Origin: an uncultured Bacteroidales bacterium
GTDB lineage: Bacteria > Bacteroidota > Bacteroidia > Bacteroidales > UBA11471
Assembly (NCBI GenBank): GCA_947593515.1
Contig: CANQDQ010000011.1
Span: 1-64,000 of the forward strand
DNA length: 64,000 bases
Direction of reading: 5' to 3'
Shown: positions 10,189 to 19,860 of the stretch, one piece after another
How positions within the stretch are numbered: the stretch's first letter is position 1
Layout of the letters: every line of letters starts with the position of its first letter
The notes under the pieces: model-generated
What the model was told of the DNA's origin: nothing
Databases searched by the model: none
The model's input: only the letters and a program-made list of their open reading frames with translations
Made by a program: the position numbers and the translations under genes

Positions 10189-11412
10189 TTAAAATGCGGT
10201 TCTGAATCCGATATGGAAAGAAAATGTTACCGGGTGGTCTTTCCATAAATTGGCAATATCGCTGTTGCCGTTGTTTATGAAATAAGAAACTGCCGGTTCG
10301 GCATACAATCCGAAATGTTTCGTGATGACGTAGCTGGCGCCCAGTTTCAGATGTACCGACCACTGAATATGCTTGTCACGGATATTTTCGGTATAGGTTT
10401 CGGTGTGGAAGTTTTCTTCTGCGGAATTTGTGATCGTGGCATTGAACGCTTGATTTTCACTTTTGTCGGTACGGCGACCGTATATGTTGAAATCCATGCG
10501 TGGACCCGCCGAAACATAAAGGTTGAAATGTTTTCGGTTGAAGAAACGGTATCGTGCCGACAGCGGTATGCCTATGTAATGGAGTTCCTGCCGTCCTTCC
10601 CTGATATAGTCTCCGCTTTGGTAATCGGAGCGTAACAGAGTGTAGATGGCGCCGGTTTCTATGCCCCAATGTTTCCCGAATTGTTTTTCTACGGTCAGAC
10701 CGGCGGAGATAGGAATTTTGTGTTTGTATTTCAACGGAAGGTCGATAGATGCAATGCTGTACATCATCTGGCTGCGGGTATGGCGTGTGTCGGGAGCGTA
10801 TTCCGATGAAGCAAAGGAGTTTTCCATGACGGCGCCGAGTGCGATGCCTTTGTTCTCTCGTTTGCGGACGGAGGGTCGCGCATCGGCATAAGTCATTGCT
10901 TTTGTGACTTTTGACGGACGTTGCGGTGTCGCGTCGGTCGATTCGTTTTTGTCCGCCGGCTCGCTTTTTGTTTCTGCATTGTTTTCCGCACGGTTCGAGG
11001 CTGTCGCTGTTTCCGCTTCTGTGCTTTCTTCCGCAAGATACAAGGGTGTGTCTTGTTTGTTTTTCCGGTTTTCGGCAAGCGGAGCAGAAATCGGTGCTTC
11101 AGGATAAATTGCGGGAGTGTCGTTTGATGGCGGAAGTTGCGTTTCTGCCGTTTCTTCCGGTGCAGACAGAAGCTCCGTTTCCTGTCGGGCGACGATAGGG
11201 TCGGCGGAGGGAGAAAAAAACAGATATGCCGCAACCGACCCGATGAGCAGGGCGACCGTTGCTGCAGCATAGCGCACAAACGCCCTTTGCCGCAGCGGTA
11301 TATGCCGGTTCTCTGCCGGAAGGCGCCGTTCGATGTCTGCCCATAGCGTTTCGGGTACATCGTACTCGACATCTTTCAGTTTCGATTGTATCAGTTTATC
11401 GGTCTGTTTCAT
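10189..11412 (-). CDS. Outer membrane beta-barrel protein with N-terminal anti-sigma-like region (Dma-like)
   Basis: Cytosolic N-term MKQTDKLIQSKLKDVEYDVPETLWADIERRL, one TM (AAATVALLIGSVAAYLFF), long low-complexity linker, C-terminal barrel ending FRTAF; directly downstream of ECF sigma gene. Confidence 0.75.
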   Translation of the reverse strand: MKQTDKLIQSKLKDVEYDVPETLWADIERRLPAENRHIPLRQRAFVRYAAATVALLIGSVAAYLFFSPSADPIVARQETELLSAPEETAETQLPPSNDTPAIYPEAPISAPLAENRKNKQDTPLYLAEESTEAETATASNRAENNAETKSEPADKNESTDATPQRPSKVTKAMTYADARPSVRKRENKGIALGAVMENSFASSEYAPDTRHTRSQMMYSIASIDLPLKYKHKIPISAGLTVEKQFGKHWGIETGAIYTLLRSDYQSGDYIREGRQELHYIGIPLSARYRFFNRKHFNLYVSAGPRMDFNIYGRRTDKSENQAFNATITNSAEENFHTETYTENIRDKHIQWSVHLKLGASYVITKHFGLYAEPAVSYFINNGNSDIANLWKDHPVTFSFHIGFRTAF

Positions 11413-11438
11413 TTTCTTGTCTTCCGTGTCCGACGGGG

Positions 11439-11966
11439 TTATAACAATCCGTCGATGCGTTTTTGAAGCCACCGTCTTGCCCGTGCTAGTTGCGAGCGCG
11501 ATGTGCTTTCGGTGATACCCAGCATTTCGCCAATCTCCTTGTGGTTGTACCCTTCGACGCCAAAGAGGTTGAATACCGTGCGAAAGCCCTCCGGCAGTTC
11601 CGCTACGATTTCGAGCAGCTCCTTTGCAGACAGCCGTTCCAACGTCGAGTAGTCGGGTTCTTGCAGCGATTCTTCACTGTCGATGTCGGCAGTTTCTTTC
11701 AGAACGTCGGGGTGGCGGAGATGTTCGAGTGCCGTATTGATGAAAATCCGTCGTATCCAGCCTTCAAAAGAGCCTTTTCCTGCGTAGCTGCCGATAGCTG
11801 TAAAGACTTTCAAAAAGCCCTCCTGCAACAAATCTTGCGCCGTTTCGCGGTCGTGCCCGTATCGGTAGCATACTGCCATCATTTTACGGGCATAGGCGTT
11901 GTAGAGCGCGTGTTGTGCTGCGGGTTCGTGCTTTTGGCAGCGGTCTATCAACTCTTGTTCGGTCAT
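11439..11966 (-). CDS. RNA polymerase ECF sigma factor (sigma-70 family)
   Basis: YRYGHDRETAQDLLQEGFLKVF (region 2), HKEIGEMLGITESTSRSQLARARRWLQ (region 4); start trimmed to MTEQELIDRCQ. Confidence 0.92.
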   Translation of the reverse strand: MTEQELIDRCQKHEPAAQHALYNAYARKMMAVCYRYGHDRETAQDLLQEGFLKVFTAIGSYAGKGSFEGWIRRIFINTALEHLRHPDVLKETADIDSEESLQEPDYSTLERLSAKELLEIVAELPEGFRTVFNLFGVEGYNHKEIGEMLGITESTSRSQLARARRWLQKRIDGLL

Positions 11967-11991
11967 GCAGCGGGCAGGGCTTTTTGACGAA

Positions 11992-12029
11992 CAGCTATTA
12001 GTCAGATGTAAAAAACCGACTAATAGCTG
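11992..12029. repeat. 12-bp perfect inverted repeat upstream of ECF sigma gene
   Basis: CAGCTATTAGTC (11992-12003) and GACTAATAGCTG (12018-12029), 14-nt spacer. Confidence 0.8.
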
Positions 12030-12080
12030 CAATATAAATGTCGTTTTTAAGGTTTTATAACCTGTCTTGTCTTTTCGGGA

Positions 12081-13325
12081 TTATGAAAGTTTGTGTATCA
12101 CTAATCCGGAGCGCAGTTTCGGCTCGAACCATGTCGTCTTCGGCGGCATGATGTTGCCTGTGTCGGCAATGTCCATAAGCTGTTTCATCGACACGGGGTA
12201 GAGGGCGAGAGCCACCCGCATTTCGCCGCTGTCGACTCTGCGCTTCAATTCGCCGAGACCTCTGATGCCGCCGACGAAGTCGATGCGCTTGTCCGACCGC
12301 AGGTCGGTGATTCCCAGAATGTCGCGCAGTATCAGGTCGGACGATATGGTAACGTCGAGTACGCCGATGGGGTCGCTGTTGTCGTAAGTGCCTTCTTTGG
12401 CGGTGAGCGAGTACCATTCGCCGCTCAGGTAGAGCGAGAAGTTGTGCAGTGCCGTCGGGCGGTATATTTCTTTTCCTTTCTTTTCCACGATGAAATTGGC
12501 AGCGAGCTTTTGCAGGAAGGCTTCGTCGCTCAGTCCGTTCAGGTCTTTCACCACGCGGTTGTAGTCGATGATGTGCAGCTGTGAGGCGGGGAAGCACACG
12601 GCTAAGAAGTAGTTGTATTCTTCGTCGCCTCGGTGGTGCGGATTCTGTTTCGCCTTTTCCGCTCCCACTAATGCGGCGGCGGCGGTGCGGTGGTGCCCGT
12701 CGGCGATATAGAGGTAGGGAATGGCGGCGAACAGCTCGGTAATGCGCCGTATCGTGGCGGGGTTGTCGATAATCCAGAAGTGGTGCCCGAATCCGTCGGG
12801 GGCGATGAAGTCGTATTCCGGCTCGCCCTTGACGATGCTGGCAACGATGTCGTTCAGCTCTTTGTTATCGGGGTAGGCGAAAAATACCGGTTCGATGTTG
12901 GCGTTGTTGATGCGCACGTGTTTCATGCGGTCTTCCTCTTTGTCGCGGCGGGTCAGTTCGTGTTTTTTGATGACGCCGTTCAGGTAGTCGTCTACGTTGG
13001 CGCATACCACAAGACCGTACTGCGTATGTCCGTTCATCGTTTGGGCGTAGATGTAGTACCGCTCGCTTTCGTCTTGCCGCAGCCACCCTTTTTCTTGGAA
13101 CAGGTTGAATTGTTCCACCGCTTTGTCATAGACTTCGGGGGCGTGTTCGTCGGTGCCCGGCGCAAAATTTATTTCGGGTTTGATGATGTGATAAAGCGAT
13201 TTTTCGTTGCCGGCGGCTTCGGCGCGAGCTTCTTCCGAGTTCAATACGTCGTAGGGGCGCGATGCCACTTCTTCGACCAGTTCGCGGGGAGGCCTGATGC
13301 CTTTGAAAGGTTTTATTTTTGCCAT
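12081..13325 (-). CDS. DUF1015 domain-containing protein
   Basis: KIKPFKGIRPPRELVEEVASRPYDVLNSEEARAEA; YIADGHHRTAAA. Confidence 0.9.
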   Translation of the reverse strand: MAKIKPFKGIRPPRELVEEVASRPYDVLNSEEARAEAAGNEKSLYHIIKPEINFAPGTDEHAPEVYDKAVEQFNLFQEKGWLRQDESERYYIYAQTMNGHTQYGLVVCANVDDYLNGVIKKHELTRRDKEEDRMKHVRINNANIEPVFFAYPDNKELNDIVASIVKGEPEYDFIAPDGFGHHFWIIDNPATIRRITELFAAIPYLYIADGHHRTAAAALVGAEKAKQNPHHRGDEEYNYFLAVCFPASQLHIIDYNRVVKDLNGLSDEAFLQKLAANFIVEKKGKEIYRPTALHNFSLYLSGEWYSLTAKEGTYDNSDPIGVLDVTISSDLILRDILGITDLRSDKRIDFVGGIRGLGELKRRVDSGEMRVALALYPVSMKQLMDIADTGNIMPPKTTWFEPKLRSGLVIHKLS

Positions 13326-13342
13326 AAGGTTATGTTTTAACG

Positions 13343-13396
13343 ACAAAGAGGGACACGCTATTTACGCGTAACGAATAGCGCGACCCTCTTTTTGTC
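13343..13396 (-). terminator. Imperfect hairpin between serA and the DUF1015 gene
   Basis: AAAGAGGG / CCCTCTTT outer stem and CGCTATT / AATAGCG inner stem. Confidence 0.5.
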
Positions 13397-13412
13397 GGAG
13401 AGTTTTTATTGA

Positions 13413-14333
13413 TTATTTGTTCACTCTGAATCTATCGATGCCGTCTTTCAGGAATCCGACGGATTGTTTGGCGGCGGCGATGCCGGCATTGATGTTGGCT
13501 TCTGCCGTTTGTGCGCCCATTTTCTTCGGGGTGAAGAAGTAGCGACCCTCGAATTTTTCGGCGAACACCGGTGCATTCGACGGAGCGATGTCCGACACGT
13601 AGCGGAAGTCGGCGCGCTCTTCCATCAGTTTTACCAACTCCTCTTCGTCGATGACTTCTTTGCGGGCGGTGTTTATCAGCACGGCGCCTTTGGGCATCTG
13701 TTTCAGCAGGTTGTAGTTGATGGATTTTTTCGTTTCGTCGGTGGCGGGAATGTGCAGCGACACGAATTGACAGGTCTTGTACATTTCGTTGATGTCGCTT
13801 ACGGGTGTTACGCCGGCTTCGGCGATGACGTTTGCCGGGCAGTAGGGGTCGTATGCGCAGACCTCCATACCGAACCCTTTGGCAATGCGGGCGACGTTGC
13901 GTCCCACCTGCCCGAAAGCGTGGATACCGAGTTTCTTGCCTTTCAGCTCCGTGCCCGACGTACCGTTGTAGAGGTTGCGCACGATCATCACCGTCATGCC
14001 GAATACCAGCTCGGCAACGGCGTTGGAGTTTTGTCCGGGCGTGTTCATGACGCACACGTTGTGTACCGTGGCGGCAGCGAGGTCGATGTTGTCGTAGCCG
14101 GCGCCTGCGCGCACGACGATTTTCAGTTTCTTGGCGGCGTCGAACACTTCGGCGTCGATGATGTCGCTGCGCACGATCAGACCTTCAACATCTTTCACGG
14201 CGTCTATCAGTTTGGCTTTTTCTCCGTATTTTTCGAGCAGCACCAGTTCCATTCCGGCGGCTTCTATCTCTTTGCGGATACCTTCTACGGCAACGGCTGC
14301 AAAAGGTTTGTCGGTAGCAACTAATATTTTCAT
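13413..14333 (-). CDS. serA: D-3-phosphoglycerate dehydrogenase
   Basis: VVRAGAGYDNIDLAAA, LGIHAFGQVGRNVARIAKGFGM, adjacent to serC. Confidence 0.9.
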   Translation of the reverse strand: MKILVATDKPFAAVAVEGIRKEIEAAGMELVLLEKYGEKAKLIDAVKDVEGLIVRSDIIDAEVFDAAKKLKIVVRAGAGYDNIDLAAATVHNVCVMNTPGQNSNAVAELVFGMTVMIVRNLYNGTSGTELKGKKLGIHAFGQVGRNVARIAKGFGMEVCAYDPYCPANVIAEAGVTPVSDINEMYKTCQFVSLHIPATDETKKSINYNLLKQMPKGAVLINTARKEVIDEEELVKLMEERADFRYVSDIAPSNAPVFAEKFEGRYFFTPKKMGAQTAEANINAGIAAAKQSVGFLKDGIDRFRVNK

Positions 14334-14348
14334 GACGATTTGTCTCTA

Positions 14349-15416
14349 TTAATGGTTTTTCTCAAATTCCTGCATGGTGGCGATGAGAGCCTCTACGCTC
14401 GACTTGGGCATGGCGTTGTAGAGCGAAGCGCGGAATCCGCCCACCGAACGGTGTCCCTTGATGCCCACCATTCCTTTGCTCGAAGCGAATTGAGCGAATT
14501 CTTCTTCCAGCTCTTTGTATTCGTCGTTCATTACGAAACATACGTTCATGATAGAGCGGTCTTCGGGTACGACCGTGCCTCTGAACAGTTTGTTGCGGTC
14601 GATTTCGTCGTAGAGGATAGCCGCCTTTTCGAGATTCATCTTTTCGAGCACTTTCACGCCGCCCAACTCTTTGTAGTATTTGAGGGTCTGCAATGCGGCG
14701 AATACGGGCAGACAGGGAGGCGTGTTGAACATCGAACCTTTCTTGATGTGCGTGCGGTAGTCGAGCATCGTAGGTATGGCGCGTTCCACCTTACCCAGCG
14801 CATCTTCGCGCACGATGGCGATGGTTACGCCGGCAGGTGCGAGGTTTTTCTGTGCGCCGGCATAGATGATGTCGTATTTCGACACGTCGATGGGACGGGA
14901 GAAAATATCGGACGACATATCGGCTACCAAAGGCACTTTCACGTCGGGGTCGTAACGCATTTCCGTTCCGAAAATGGTATTGTTCGTGGTGATATGGAAA
15001 TAATCGGCATCGTCGGGTACGGTGTAGCCTTTGGGTATGAAAGTGAAGTTGGCGTCTTTGGAGGAAGCCACTACATCGACTTCACCGAACAGTTTGGCTT
15101 CTTTTATGGCATTTACAGCCCATGTGCCGGTTTCGAGATAAGCCGCTTTCTTTTTCAACAGGTTATACGGTACCATGCAGAATTGCAGGCTGGCGCCGCC
15201 GCCCAAATATACGACATCGTATCCGGCAGGGACGTCCAACAACTCTTTTACTAATGCGCGCGCTTCGTCCATGACGGCGGAAAATTCTTTGCTGCGGTGC
15301 GAGATTTCCAACAGGGAAAGTCCCGTTCCGGCGAAGTCCAACACGGCATCGGCTGTGTTCTTGATTGTGTACTGGCTCAAAATAGAGGGGCCTGCATAGA
15401 AATTGTGCTTCTTCAT
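14349..15416 (-). CDS. serC: 3-phosphoserine/phosphohydroxythreonine aminotransferase
   Basis: [48 protein letters not shown]. Confidence 0.95.
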   Translation of the reverse strand: MKKHNFYAGPSILSQYTIKNTADAVLDFAGTGLSLLEISHRSKEFSAVMDEARALVKELLDVPAGYDVVYLGGGASLQFCMVPYNLLKKKAAYLETGTWAVNAIKEAKLFGEVDVVASSKDANFTFIPKGYTVPDDADYFHITTNNTIFGTEMRYDPDVKVPLVADMSSDIFSRPIDVSKYDIIYAGAQKNLAPAGVTIAIVREDALGKVERAIPTMLDYRTHIKKGSMFNTPPCLPVFAALQTLKYYKELGGVKVLEKMNLEKAAILYDEIDRNKLFRGTVVPEDRSIMNVCFVMNDEYKELEEEFAQFASSKGMVGIKGHRSVGGFRASLYNAMPKSSVEALIATMQEFEKNH

Positions 15417-15545
15417 TTTCTGTTACTATTTTGGTGTTTAATGCGGTTGCTTGAAAAAATGTTTTTTCGGAAACAAATATAGATGTTTTTTCCCATAGAA
15501 CAAAGAAAACGAGAATAAAAAGAGTTTCAGTCTGTTTTTCTCTGT

Positions 15546-15571
15546 CGGGACGGGAAATCCCTTGTCCCGAA
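15546..15571 (-). terminator. Hairpin downstream of lytic transglycosylase gene
   Basis: TCGGGAC / GTCCCGA stem with nested GGGA/TCCC. Confidence 0.5.
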
Positions 15572-15582
15572 AATTCCTGTGA

Positions 15583-17160
15583 TTACGGTATGCGGAGTAT
15601 TTGTCCTTGTTTGAGATTGTCGGAGGTCAAACCGTTTTCCGATTTGAGTTTCTGTACGGTAAGACCCGGAAAGCGGCGAGAGATTTCCCAAAGGCTGTCC
15701 CCCGATTTCACCTTGTAATAGCGGACGCCGTTTTCCACCCATGTATTGGCGCTGCCTGTCGTTTGTTTCGTCGCGGCGGGTTTTCGGCTTGGGGCTGCCG
15801 ACGCGGTAACGGCAAGGCGCATACCGGGATAGATGTTGTTGCTTTTGAGATTGTTCCATTTCCGCAGGTTGGACACGCTGGTGTGGTACCGATGGGCGAT
15901 GACCGAAAGGTTTTCGCCCGAACGCACTTTGTGAATGCCTTGTACCGGCGTGCGTGCCGCAGCCGCCAGTTCGGCAGTGATGCGACGCGCGTAGAGGTCG
16001 GCTTGGTAACGGGCGATGGAATCTTCATTTTCGACGAACGCCAAAGCCTGCTCTTCGGGTAATACCAATGCGTAATTCTTTTGCGGAGAGGCAGGTATGA
16101 CGTCGCGCCGGTATTGGGGATTCAGCCGTCGCAGTTCCTCTATATCGAGTTGCAGAACGTCGGCTATCTGTTTGAAATGCAGTCTTTCGGAGATGTGTAT
16201 CGTGTCCGTTTCCGTCGGGAGTTCGAGTTCTCCGGTCTGTATGTTATGTTCGGGGTAATAATTCATGACGTAGTTTGCCGCGATGAAAGCCGGAATGTAT
16301 CCGCGCGTTTCGCGGGGAAGATAGGGATATATGTCCCAATAGTCGCATTTTCCTCCGGCGCGCCGTATCGCTTTCCGCACATTTCCCGGACCGCAGTTGT
16401 AAGCGGCGATGGCAAGCGTCCAGTCGCCGAAAGAGTTGTACAGTTGTTGCAGATAACGCAATGCCTTTGCTGTCGATATTACGGGGTCGCGCCGTTCATC
16501 GACCACGCTGTTCACTTCGAGCCCCATGTTTTTTGCCGTGCCTATCATGAATTGCCACAGTCCGGTGGCGCCGACCCGCGAAACGGCATTCGGTCGCAAC
16601 GCCGATTCTATGATAGGCATATACTTCAATTCCAGCGGCATGCCCGTTTTGTCGATTTCTGCTTCAAAAATCGGTTCGTAGTAGCGGTTGAGGGCAAGAA
16701 GTTTTTCCACCAACTCCCGCCGCTTTTGGGTATAGAGAATGATATACTCTTTGACCACACGGTTGAAAGGCAGCTCTATGACGGTAGGCAATTGGCTGAG
16801 TCGCTCGATATATACCGAATCGGGGTAGTCGATGTTTTCGCCGTTTCGGTCGGAAGGCGGTTGCAGGCCGGGTTCTTCTTCCACAATCAGACTGTCGGCA
16901 GCGGAGTCGAGCCCTTCTGGCACCACGATGTCGTTGTCGCTTATCGTGTCTTTGGCGGTGAGTTTGTGCGGTTCGGTTTGGCGGGCAAAGGTCGTCGTGT
17001 CGTTTGCTTTCGGCGGCATGTTTGCCGAAAGGTCGGACAGCGAATCGGCAGGGGTTATGATGTTGGCGGTTCTCTTGTTTTTTTTCTCTTTTTTGATAGT
17101 CGAAGCGGAAACAGGGCAGAGAAGAATGAAAGACAGAAAAAATAATATGATGGTTTTCAT
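15583..17160 (-). CDS. Lytic transglycosylase with C-terminal LysM repeats (MltD-like)
   Basis: ESALRPNAVSRVGATGLWQFMIGTAKNMGLEVNSVVDERRDP, AIAAYNCGPGNV; two LysM modules (VRSGENLSVIAHRY, VKSGDSLWEISRRF). Confidence 0.93.
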   Translation of the reverse strand: MKTIILFFLSFILLCPVSASTIKKEKKNKRTANIITPADSLSDLSANMPPKANDTTTFARQTEPHKLTAKDTISDNDIVVPEGLDSAADSLIVEEEPGLQPPSDRNGENIDYPDSVYIERLSQLPTVIELPFNRVVKEYIILYTQKRRELVEKLLALNRYYEPIFEAEIDKTGMPLELKYMPIIESALRPNAVSRVGATGLWQFMIGTAKNMGLEVNSVVDERRDPVISTAKALRYLQQLYNSFGDWTLAIAAYNCGPGNVRKAIRRAGGKCDYWDIYPYLPRETRGYIPAFIAANYVMNYYPEHNIQTGELELPTETDTIHISERLHFKQIADVLQLDIEELRRLNPQYRRDVIPASPQKNYALVLPEEQALAFVENEDSIARYQADLYARRITAELAAAARTPVQGIHKVRSGENLSVIAHRYHTSVSNLRKWNNLKSNNIYPGMRLAVTASAAPSRKPAATKQTTGSANTWVENGVRYYKVKSGDSLWEISRRFPGLTVQKLKSENGLTSDNLKQGQILRIP

Positions 17161-17170
17161 TGTGTTCGGA

Positions 17171-17875
17171 TTAAAATGTTATGGCGCACTGAAAGCCTAC
17201 GGCTGCCATCGTGTTGCGTTCCTGCTCGATGACCGTTGGGGCGACTTTCATCGAAAGGTTGTCGGAAATATCGAAATTATAAAGATGCGCATCGACGTAT
17301 GCTTCTATCATGGCGACGAAATAGACACCCACCATGGATATGATACATAAGTCGCGGTAGCGGCGGTACGAATCTTTTTTCTTTTTCATGGCGCTTTGCA
17401 GCCATTCCATGTTGGCGGCTATCCATTCGTCGTCGTGCCGTCGGTTGTATGAAAGGAAGTTTTTGTAACTTTCGGTATTCGGGTCGTTGTCCATGGCATC
17501 GCGGTAAGCGATGGAATAGTCGTTGTAGTAGCGGGCATTCCAGTTGGTCGCATAGATGAGAGCCATATAGCCGCCGACGAGGATAGGCAGTTTCCAGTAG
17601 CTCCGGTTGTAGATTTGCCCCAATCCCGGACAGAGCGCCGAGTACCACACGGCTTTGACGGGGTCGGGCGAAAAGGCGGTGCTGTCGATTACGTTCACCC
17701 CCTCGACCACTTCCACGTTTTCTATTTGAACGTTGGGCGAGATGAATATGCCCGTGCTGTCGTCTTTCGTTATGCCGTCGGAATAGACGGTTTGTCCCCG
17801 CACGACGGGGGCAAAGAAAATAAATGCCGACAGCATAAGGGCATTCCGGAATAATATGCGGCGAATACGGTTCAA
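17171..17875 (-). CDS. DUF5683 domain-containing protein
   Basis: KAVWYSALCPGLGQIYNRSYWKLPILVGGYMALIYA, upstream of lytic transglycosylase and downstream of parB. Confidence 0.8.
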   Translation of the reverse strand: MNRIRRILFRNALMLSAFIFFAPVVRGQTVYSDGITKDDSTGIFISPNVQIENVEVVEGVNVIDSTAFSPDPVKAVWYSALCPGLGQIYNRSYWKLPILVGGYMALIYATNWNARYYNDYSIAYRDAMDNDPNTESYKNFLSYNRRHDDEWIAANMEWLQSAMKKKKDSYRRYRDLCIISMVGVYFVAMIEAYVDAHLYNFDISDNLSMKVAPTVIEQERNTMAAVGFQCAITF

Positions 17876-17879
17876 GCGG

Positions 17880-18752
17880 TTATTTCAATTTGTCGAAAAG
17901 TGCGATAAGCCGTTCCAGCTCCTCTTCGTTGTGGAAAGGAATGGAAATTTTCCCTTTCCCTGCCGCGTTGCAGGAGAATTGCACCGGCGTTTTGAAAAAT
18001 TCGGAAAGGTGGTTGCGCAGAATATCGTAATCTCCTGCCGTCCCGTTCCGTTTTCCTTTTTTCTCCGGCGTCGAAGTTTCGGAGAGTTTTTTTGCCAATT
18101 CTTCCACTTTCCGCACCGAATAGGCGTGTTCGTGTATCTGTTCGTAGAGTTGGAGTTGCAGCACCGGATTGTCGACCGAGAGCAACGCGCGGGCGTGTCC
18201 CATGTCGAGGGTTTTGTTTTTCAGCCCGAGCTGTATTTCCGCCGGTAATTTCAGCAGCCGCAGGTAGTTGGCTATCGTGGCGCGCTTCTTTCCCACCCGC
18301 TCGCTGAGGCGGTCTTGGGTCAGGTCGTATTGTTCCAAAAGTTTTTGGAAAGTGAGGGCTATTTCGATGGGGTTGAGGTCTTCGCGCTGTATGTTTTCGA
18401 TAAGTGCCATTTCCATGACGGTCTCGTCTTCGACAGTGCGGATATAGGCGGGAATCGTTTCCAGACCGGCTTGCAGAGCAGCCCGATAGCGGCGCTCGCC
18501 GGAGATGATTTGGTAGCTGCCGTCGCGCATTTGCCGCAGCGTAATGGGCTGTATGATACCCAATTCGCGGATAGAGGCTGCCAATTCGTTCAGCGATTCG
18601 GCGTCGAACTCCTGACGGGGTTGGTCGGGGTTCGGTTTGATGAGAGAGAGTTTTATCTCGTTAATGGAAGAAGACCCGCCGGTTTTCAGCTCGTCGATGG
18701 AAATCAAGGCGTCGAGTCCGCGACCGAGTGCATTTCGTTTGTTCGTGGGCAT
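17880..18752 (-). CDS. parB: ParB/RepB/Spo0J partition protein
   Basis: LGRGLDALI, IKPNPDQPRQEFD, IISGERRYRAALQAG, IENIQREDLNPIE. Confidence 0.95.
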   Translation of the reverse strand: MPTNKRNALGRGLDALISIDELKTGGSSSINEIKLSLIKPNPDQPRQEFDAESLNELAASIRELGIIQPITLRQMRDGSYQIISGERRYRAALQAGLETIPAYIRTVEDETVMEMALIENIQREDLNPIEIALTFQKLLEQYDLTQDRLSERVGKKRATIANYLRLLKLPAEIQLGLKNKTLDMGHARALLSVDNPVLQLQLYEQIHEHAYSVRKVEELAKKLSETSTPEKKGKRNGTAGDYDILRNHLSEFFKTPVQFSCNAAGKGKISIPFHNEEELERLIALFDKLK

Positions 18753-18755
18753 ATG

Positions 18756-19529
18756 TTATTTGCTTCGTTTTTCTCTGTTTATCAATTCTTTGGCGAGGTG
18801 CATATGGCTTATGGCGCCTTTCGATGTCGGGTCGTACATCAGTACAGGAATGCCGTGGCTCGGAGCTTCGCTCAGGCGGGTGTTGCGCGGAATCACCGTG
18901 TCGAATACCAATTCGCGGAAGTGGCTTTTCAGCTCTTCGTAAATCTGGTTGCCGAGCCGCAGGCGGGCGTCGTACATGGTGAGCAGGAAGCCTTCGATGT
19001 CGAGCGACGGGTTCAACCGCGATTTGATGAGTTTTATGGTATTGAGCAATTTGCTGATTCCCTCCAACGCGAAGTATTCGGCTTGCACGGGTATGATGAC
19101 GGAGTCGGTAGCCGTCAGCGAATTGACGGTGATAAGTCCCAACGACGGCGAACAGTCGATGAGTATGTAGTCGTATTCCCCTTTTATTTCTTCGATAAGG
19201 TGTTGCAGCACCCGCTCCCGATTGGGGGTGTTCAACAGTTCGAGTTCGGCGCCTACGAGGTCGATGTGCGAGCATACGATGTCCAGCCCCGATACGCAGG
19301 AGGTTTCGATGGCTTCCCGCAAAGAAACTTCCCCGATGAGGCAGTCGTAAATGGAGTATTTTGCTTGCGATATATCCACCCCCAAGCCCGACGATGCGTT
19401 GGCTTGCGGGTCGGCGTCGATGAGCAGCACTTTCCGGTCTTGTGCCGCCAGCGAGGCTGCCAGATTTATGGCTGTCGTGGTTTTTCCTACGCCGCCTTTT
19501 TGGTTGGCTATGGCGATGATTTTACCCAT
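18756..19529 (-). CDS. parA: ParA/Soj family chromosome partitioning ATPase
   Basis: MGKIIAIANQKGGVGKTTTAINLAASLA; start trimmed. Confidence 0.95.
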   Translation of the reverse strand: MGKIIAIANQKGGVGKTTTAINLAASLAAQDRKVLLIDADPQANASSGLGVDISQAKYSIYDCLIGEVSLREAIETSCVSGLDIVCSHIDLVGAELELLNTPNRERVLQHLIEEIKGEYDYILIDCSPSLGLITVNSLTATDSVIIPVQAEYFALEGISKLLNTIKLIKSRLNPSLDIEGFLLTMYDARLRLGNQIYEELKSHFRELVFDTVIPRNTRLSEAPSHGIPVLMYDPTSKGAISHMHLAKELINREKRSK

Positions 19530-19808
19530 GATTCTTTTTTTTAACAAAGTAAAGGCAAACCCGTCGGATTTTACCTCGTTTCGGAAGCGAATTTGTCGGC
19601 ATTGTTGATAAATTGTTTCCGATGTTGAAAAAGCGAGCCTGCTTTTTTCCGTCAAAGAATCGGCGCTCTTTCTTTCAAGTTTGCTACAAAGATACGATTT
19701 TAGTGTGAAAACGGAAGCGCTTTTGACTTACTTTTGCAATTGAAAGCCTTGTGAAAACGTTCATTTGCCGATTGTTTGTCGAAAATTTGCATAACAGGCA
19801 GATAAAAA

Positions 19809-19839
19809 TTTGATATTGCGCTTATTTCTTTTATCTTTG
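19809..19839 (+). promoter_or_regulatory. Bacteroidota sigma-ABfr-type promoter of pectinesterase gene
   Basis: TTTG (19809-19812), 19-nt spacer, TATCTTTG (19832-19839). Confidence 0.6.
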
Positions 19840-19860
19840 TCCCACAAAATACCAACGACC

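Noticed and set aside
17880-19529. parS site near parAB
   Set aside because: No convincing TGTTNCACGTGNAACA-like palindrome was spotted in the window
18315-19544. 409-aa plus-strand ORF
   Set aside because: Antisense to parA/parB; spurious
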